From positions 1 through 17,490 of the forward strand of contig JBEAOO010000269.1 of NCBI GenBank assembly GCA_041164825.1: a DNA stretch of 17,490 bases. Direction: 5' to 3'. Positions 15,619 to 17,490 of this stretch are shown here, in pieces (the stretch's first letter is position 1; every line of letters starts with the position of its first letter). Under the pieces are notes generated by a model. That model saw only the letters and a program-made list of their open reading frames with translations, ran no database searches and was not told the origin of the DNA. A program made the position numbers and the translations under genes. The stretch comes from JBEAOO01 sp041164825. GTDB lineage: Bacteria; Pseudomonadota; Gammaproteobacteria; Burkholderiales; Burkholderiaceae_C.

Positions 15619-15631
15619 GGTCGGTCGGGCC

Positions 15632-16567
15632 TCAGGGGGAAGATGGAATTGTCGTTGAAAGGGGTTCGGGCGTGTCCGCCACAGGGCGGGCGCGCAGTTG
15701 GTCAATGAAGCGCTGCAGCACCGCGGGCAGCACCTCTTGGGTGCGCACGCAGAGTTGGTAATCGCGCTGCGCCCAGGCTTCATCCAGGCGCAGCACACGA
15801 ACCTTGAACAGGCGCGCAAACCGCTCGGCCGGCACCGCCGGCATCACCGCCACGCCCAGGCCGGCCTCCACCAGCTGCGCGATGGCATCGAAGCCGCGCA
15901 CCTGCAGCCGCGCCTTGAGCGTGCGGCCCTGGCCCAGCGCCTCGTCGCGCATCAAGCCCTGCACCCAGGCGCCGGCATGCAGGCCCACCATGTCGAAGTC
16001 GAGCAGCGCCTCAAAGCGCACCGCGTTCAAGTCAGCCAACGCATGCCCCTCGGGCACCACCACCGCCAGCGTGCCGGGGCGGTAGGGCAAGGCGGTGAGC
16101 CGGGTGTCGACCAGCGGGCCGGCAAACACGCCCACATCGGCCCGGCCCTCGGCCACGCTGGCCTGCACCTCGGTGCTGGTCTGGTCTTCCAGGCTCACGC
16201 CAATTTGCGGGTGCGCTTGCGAAAACGCGGCCAGGTCGGCCGGCAGGCACTCGGCAATCGCCCCGGCATTGGCCACCAGGCGCAAATGGCCCTTGATGCC
16301 ACGCGAGAACTCGACCACCTCGCTCTCCAGCGCGTGCAGCGAGGCGTGCAGGTGGCGGATGTGGCGCACCAGCGCGTGGCCGGCCTCGGTGGGCTCCACG
16401 CCACGCGCGCGGCGCTCAAACAGGCTCACGCCCAAGCGCTTCTCCAGGTCGGACAAGCGCTTGCTCGCCGCCGCCAGCGCCAGGCTCTCGCGCTCGGCGC
16501 CGCGCGTGATGCTGCGCGTCTCGGCCACGGCGAGCACCAGGTTCAGGGTCAGCAGATCGAAGCGCAT
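15632..16567 (-). CDS. LysR-family transcriptional regulator upstream of leuC
   Basis: This 311-residue LysR-type regulator has an N-terminal winged helix-turn-helix at about residues 3-60 (LTLNLVLAVAETRSITRGAE, then ALAAASKRLSDLEKRLGVSLFER). The periplasmic-binding-protein-like effector domain runs from about 85 to 290. The ATG at 16567 gives the usual start MRFDLLTL; a TTG eleven codons upstream is less likely. The protein ends 13 bp before leuC and points the same way, so it may control or be expressed with the leu block. Many LysR regulators are divergent from their targets, and here the divergent neighbour is the octad-repeat gene. The effector is unknown and I do not assign a symbol. 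A weak dyad (GCGTT-N5-AACGC, 16646-16660) lies about 80 bp upstream of its start. Confidence 0.92.
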   Translation of the reverse strand: MRFDLLTLNLVLAVAETRSITRGAERESLALAAASKRLSDLEKRLGVSLFERRARGVEPTEAGHALVRHIRHLHASLHALESEVVEFSRGIKGHLRLVANAGAIAECLPADLAAFSQAHPQIGVSLEDQTSTEVQASVAEGRADVGVFAGPLVDTRLTALPYRPGTLAVVVPEGHALADLNAVRFEALLDFDMVGLHAGAWVQGLMRDEALGQGRTLKARLQVRGFDAIAQLVEAGLGVAVMPAVPAERFARLFKVRVLRLDEAWAQRDYQLCVRTQEVLPAVLQRFIDQLRARPVADTPEPLSTTIPSSP

Positions 16568-16708
16568 GGGGTGAACGGGGCGGTGGGGGCGGCGGGCCAA
16601 TCAGCGTCGCGCGGCCCGCTGTGGGCTGCGCAGGGCGCCAGCATAGCGTTCGCGAAACGCATCAACCAGCGCCATTTAGCAAGCCAGCCTTCTTTCCAAG
16701 CGAAGTCT

Positions 16709-16730
16709 TGGCCCCAGCCACTTGGGGCCA
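16709..16730. repeat. 8-bp inverted repeat in the divergent region
   Basis: TGGCCCCA (16709-16716) and TGGGGCCA (16723-16730) form a perfect stem with a six-base loop. The structure lies about 140 bp from the LysR start and 180 bp from the repeat-protein start. No T-tract follows on either strand, so it is not a clear terminator. It may be an operator or a structural boundary element. Confidence 0.4.
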
Positions 16731-16843
16731 CAGGGCGGTAAGCGCGAATTGGCGGGGGTTTTGCGGTCATTTGTGAAATCGCCTCAAGGCCCGCAAACCC
16801 CGACCGATAACCCGACAGAGCGCATGGGCTGGATGGGCGATGC

Positions 16844-16863
16844 GGGTGGCGAGGGAGCCACCC
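16844..16863 (+). repeat. Leader hairpin before the octad-repeat gene
   Basis: GGGTGGC (16844-16850) pairs with GCCACCC (16857-16863) around the loop GAGGGA. It would form in the 5' leader if transcription starts upstream of it. It lies 50 bp before the ATG and does not cover the ribosome site, so an RNA-stability or upstream-termination role is as likely as translation control. Confidence 0.35.
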
Positions 16864-16913
16864 ACCGCCCCCTGAAGACCCCGCACACAAATCGTTTGAC
16901 AAGGACTACCGAC

Positions 16914-17490
16914 ATGGCCTCCATCTTCAGCAACAAGACCGCAGAACAAATCGCCGCGATGACGACGGACGAGATTGCGGCGGCCATCGCGTCCGACTGG
17001 GCGGCCATCACGGCCAGCCAGATCACCAATTTGTCGGCCACGCAGTGGGCAGCGGCTGTGCCGGCCGGCCTGGCCAGCATCCCGGTGCTGGCGCTGCAAG
17101 CCGTCAGCAGCGACAACTTCCGCACCTTCAGCGTTGATCAACTGATCGCGCTCAACGCCAAGCAGGCCGCGGTGTTCACGGTCGAGCAGCTCAATGGCCT
17201 GTCGGGTGAGAAGTTCAACGCCCTGACCACCACCCAGTTCGCCGCCTTCACCACCGCGCAAGCCGCCGCGATCACCGCCGACCGCATGGCCGAGATCGAC
17301 GTGGCCGACCTGGCCGCCCTCAGCACCGGCGTGATCAACCGGCTGACGAACGAAGCCGTGGGCGCCATCACCGCCGACAAGATCGGCGCCATCACCGCCA
17401 AACAAGCCGCCGCGCTCACCGCCGACCAGGTGCACGCCCTGGGCACCGCCGCCATCGCAGCCCTGGAAACCGCCGACCTGCGCGCGCTCA
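16914..17490 (+). CDS. Octapeptide-repeat protein, N-terminal part (runs off the right edge)
   Basis: I do not recognise a named family. The start ATG has AAGGA eight bases upstream. After MASIFSN, residues 8-191 divide into 23 consecutive octads with no insertion or deletion. Examples are KTAEQIAA, FSVDQLIA, LTTTQFAA, ITADKIGA, ITAKQAAA and LTADQVHA. Position 1 is Leu, Ile, Phe, Val or Met in 20 of 23, position 2 is Thr or Ser in 16, position 6 is hydrophobic or Ala in all 23, and position 8 is Ala in 16. Gln is the commonest residue at position 5 (10 of 23). Thr-x-x-Gln/Glu is a helix N-cap pattern, so a solenoid of very short helices is possible. No signal peptide, membrane segment or Cys is seen. 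Full length, C-terminal domains and any secretion signal lie outside the window. Long Thr/Ala-rich repeat proteins are sometimes secreted by type I systems; that is only a guess here. Confidence 0.85.
   Translation, partial: MASIFSNKTAEQIAAMTTDEIAAAIASDWAAITASQITNLSATQWAAAVPAGLASIPVLALQAVSSDNFRTFSVDQLIALNAKQAAVFTVEQLNGLSGEKFNALTTTQFAAFTTAQAAAITADRMAEIDVADLAALSTGVINRLTNEAVGAITADKIGAITAKQAAALTADQVHALGTAAIAALETADLRAL
16935..17486 (+). repeat. Array of 23 in-frame 24-bp (8-residue) degenerate repeats
   Basis: The coding DNA has a strict 24-base protein-level period across this entire span. At the nucleotide level the units are diverged; the most recognisable recurring core is an ATCACCGCC or CTCACCGCC start, which becomes frequent after about 17260. 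The early units (for example AVPAGLAS and IPVLALQA) have drifted furthest from consensus. Phase is nevertheless kept throughout, which implies selection on the repeat length. Confidence 0.85.

Larger units (their letters stand above)
16568..16913. other. Divergent intergenic region between the LysR gene and the octad-repeat gene
   Basis: This 346-bp stretch has no supportable gene. It holds three structures. The first is a weak dyad, GCGTT-N5-AACGC (16646-16660), beside a TATGCT-like -10 for the LysR gene. The second is an 8-bp hairpin, TGGCCCCA/TGGGGCCA (16709-16730), with a six-base loop. The third is a 7-bp hairpin, GGGTGGC/GCCACCC (16844-16863), about 50 bp before the plus-strand start. 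I found no convincing sigma70 promoter for the plus-strand gene. AAGGA eight bases before 16914 is its ribosome site. Confidence 0.6.

Noticed and set aside
14221..15708. 495-codon plus-strand frame opposite leuC
   Set aside because: It is antisense to an intact LeuC with all cluster cysteines; composition is typical of a shadow frame.
16771..16811. TTGTGA ... GATAAC as a promoter for the octad-repeat gene
   Set aside because: The spacing is 29 bases, far from 16-18, so it does not support a sigma70 promoter.
16767..17435. 222-codon minus-strand frame with GGDGADLVGGDG-like repeats opposite the octad gene
   Set aside because: Its apparent repeats are the reverse reading of the 24-bp period. 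The plus frame has a ribosome site, an open run to the edge and a coherent octad pattern, so the plus frame is the gene.
16914..17490. TAL-effector-like repeats (LTxxQ similarity)
   Set aside because: TAL-type repeats are about 33-35 residues with a longer conserved unit. Here the period is 8 and only the L-T-x-x-Q core is shared, which is a general helix-capping pattern.
1..17490. tRNA, rRNA, CRISPR array, insertion sequence or prophage elements
   Set aside because: I saw no cloverleaf-like gene, direct-repeat-spacer pattern, transposase or integrase motif, or terminal inverted repeats with target duplications.

Overview
The window looks like chromosomal DNA of a GC-rich betaproteobacterium, most likely order Burkholderiales and probably family Comamonadaceae. 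This rests on gene order, protein style and strong G/C at third codon positions; it is an inference, not a database match. From position 1 to about 16570 every gene lies on the minus strand. In transcription order they are: a LysR-type regulator, leuC, a small entericidin-like lipoprotein, leuD, leuB, asd, fimV, truA, trpF, trpB, trpA, accD, folC, a SPOR-domain protein (dedD-like), cvpA and the 5' part of purF. Pseudomonads and Burkholderiales are known for essentially this long housekeeping cluster, so its content is ordinary.

The cluster falls into sub-blocks. (1) LysR-leuC-ecn-leuD-leuB-asd covers leucine biosynthesis and the branch point of the aspartate family, with short gaps. A GC hairpin lies between leuB and asd, and a further hairpin follows asd. 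(2) fimV, a large polar-landmark/pilus-assembly protein, begins after a 227-bp gap that holds a good sigma70-like promoter with an extended -10 and two inverted repeats over its -35 and -10 elements; truA follows it. (3) trpF-trpB-trpA-accD is very compact, with an ATGA overlap of trpB and trpA and an accD ribosome site overlapping the trpA stop. It ends at a hairpin plus T-tract that looks like an intrinsic terminator. (4) folC, the SPOR protein, cvpA and purF follow. Several starts were moved from the longest open frame to an internal ATG, or to a TTG or GTG, using ribosome sites and family conservation.

The strand switches at 16568-16913. This 346-bp gap holds two hairpins and a weak dyad near the LysR start. 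A plus-strand gene then begins at 16914 with a good ribosome site and runs off the right edge. Its visible 192 residues form 23 consecutive octapeptides with no insertion or deletion. The loose consensus is hydrophobic-Thr/Ser-x-x-Gln-hydrophobic-x-Ala. It has no signal peptide and no cysteine, and I recognise no named family. It is the one part of the window that could belong to an undescribed system, and only its N-terminus is visible. I see no tRNA, rRNA, CRISPR array, insertion sequence or prophage gene.
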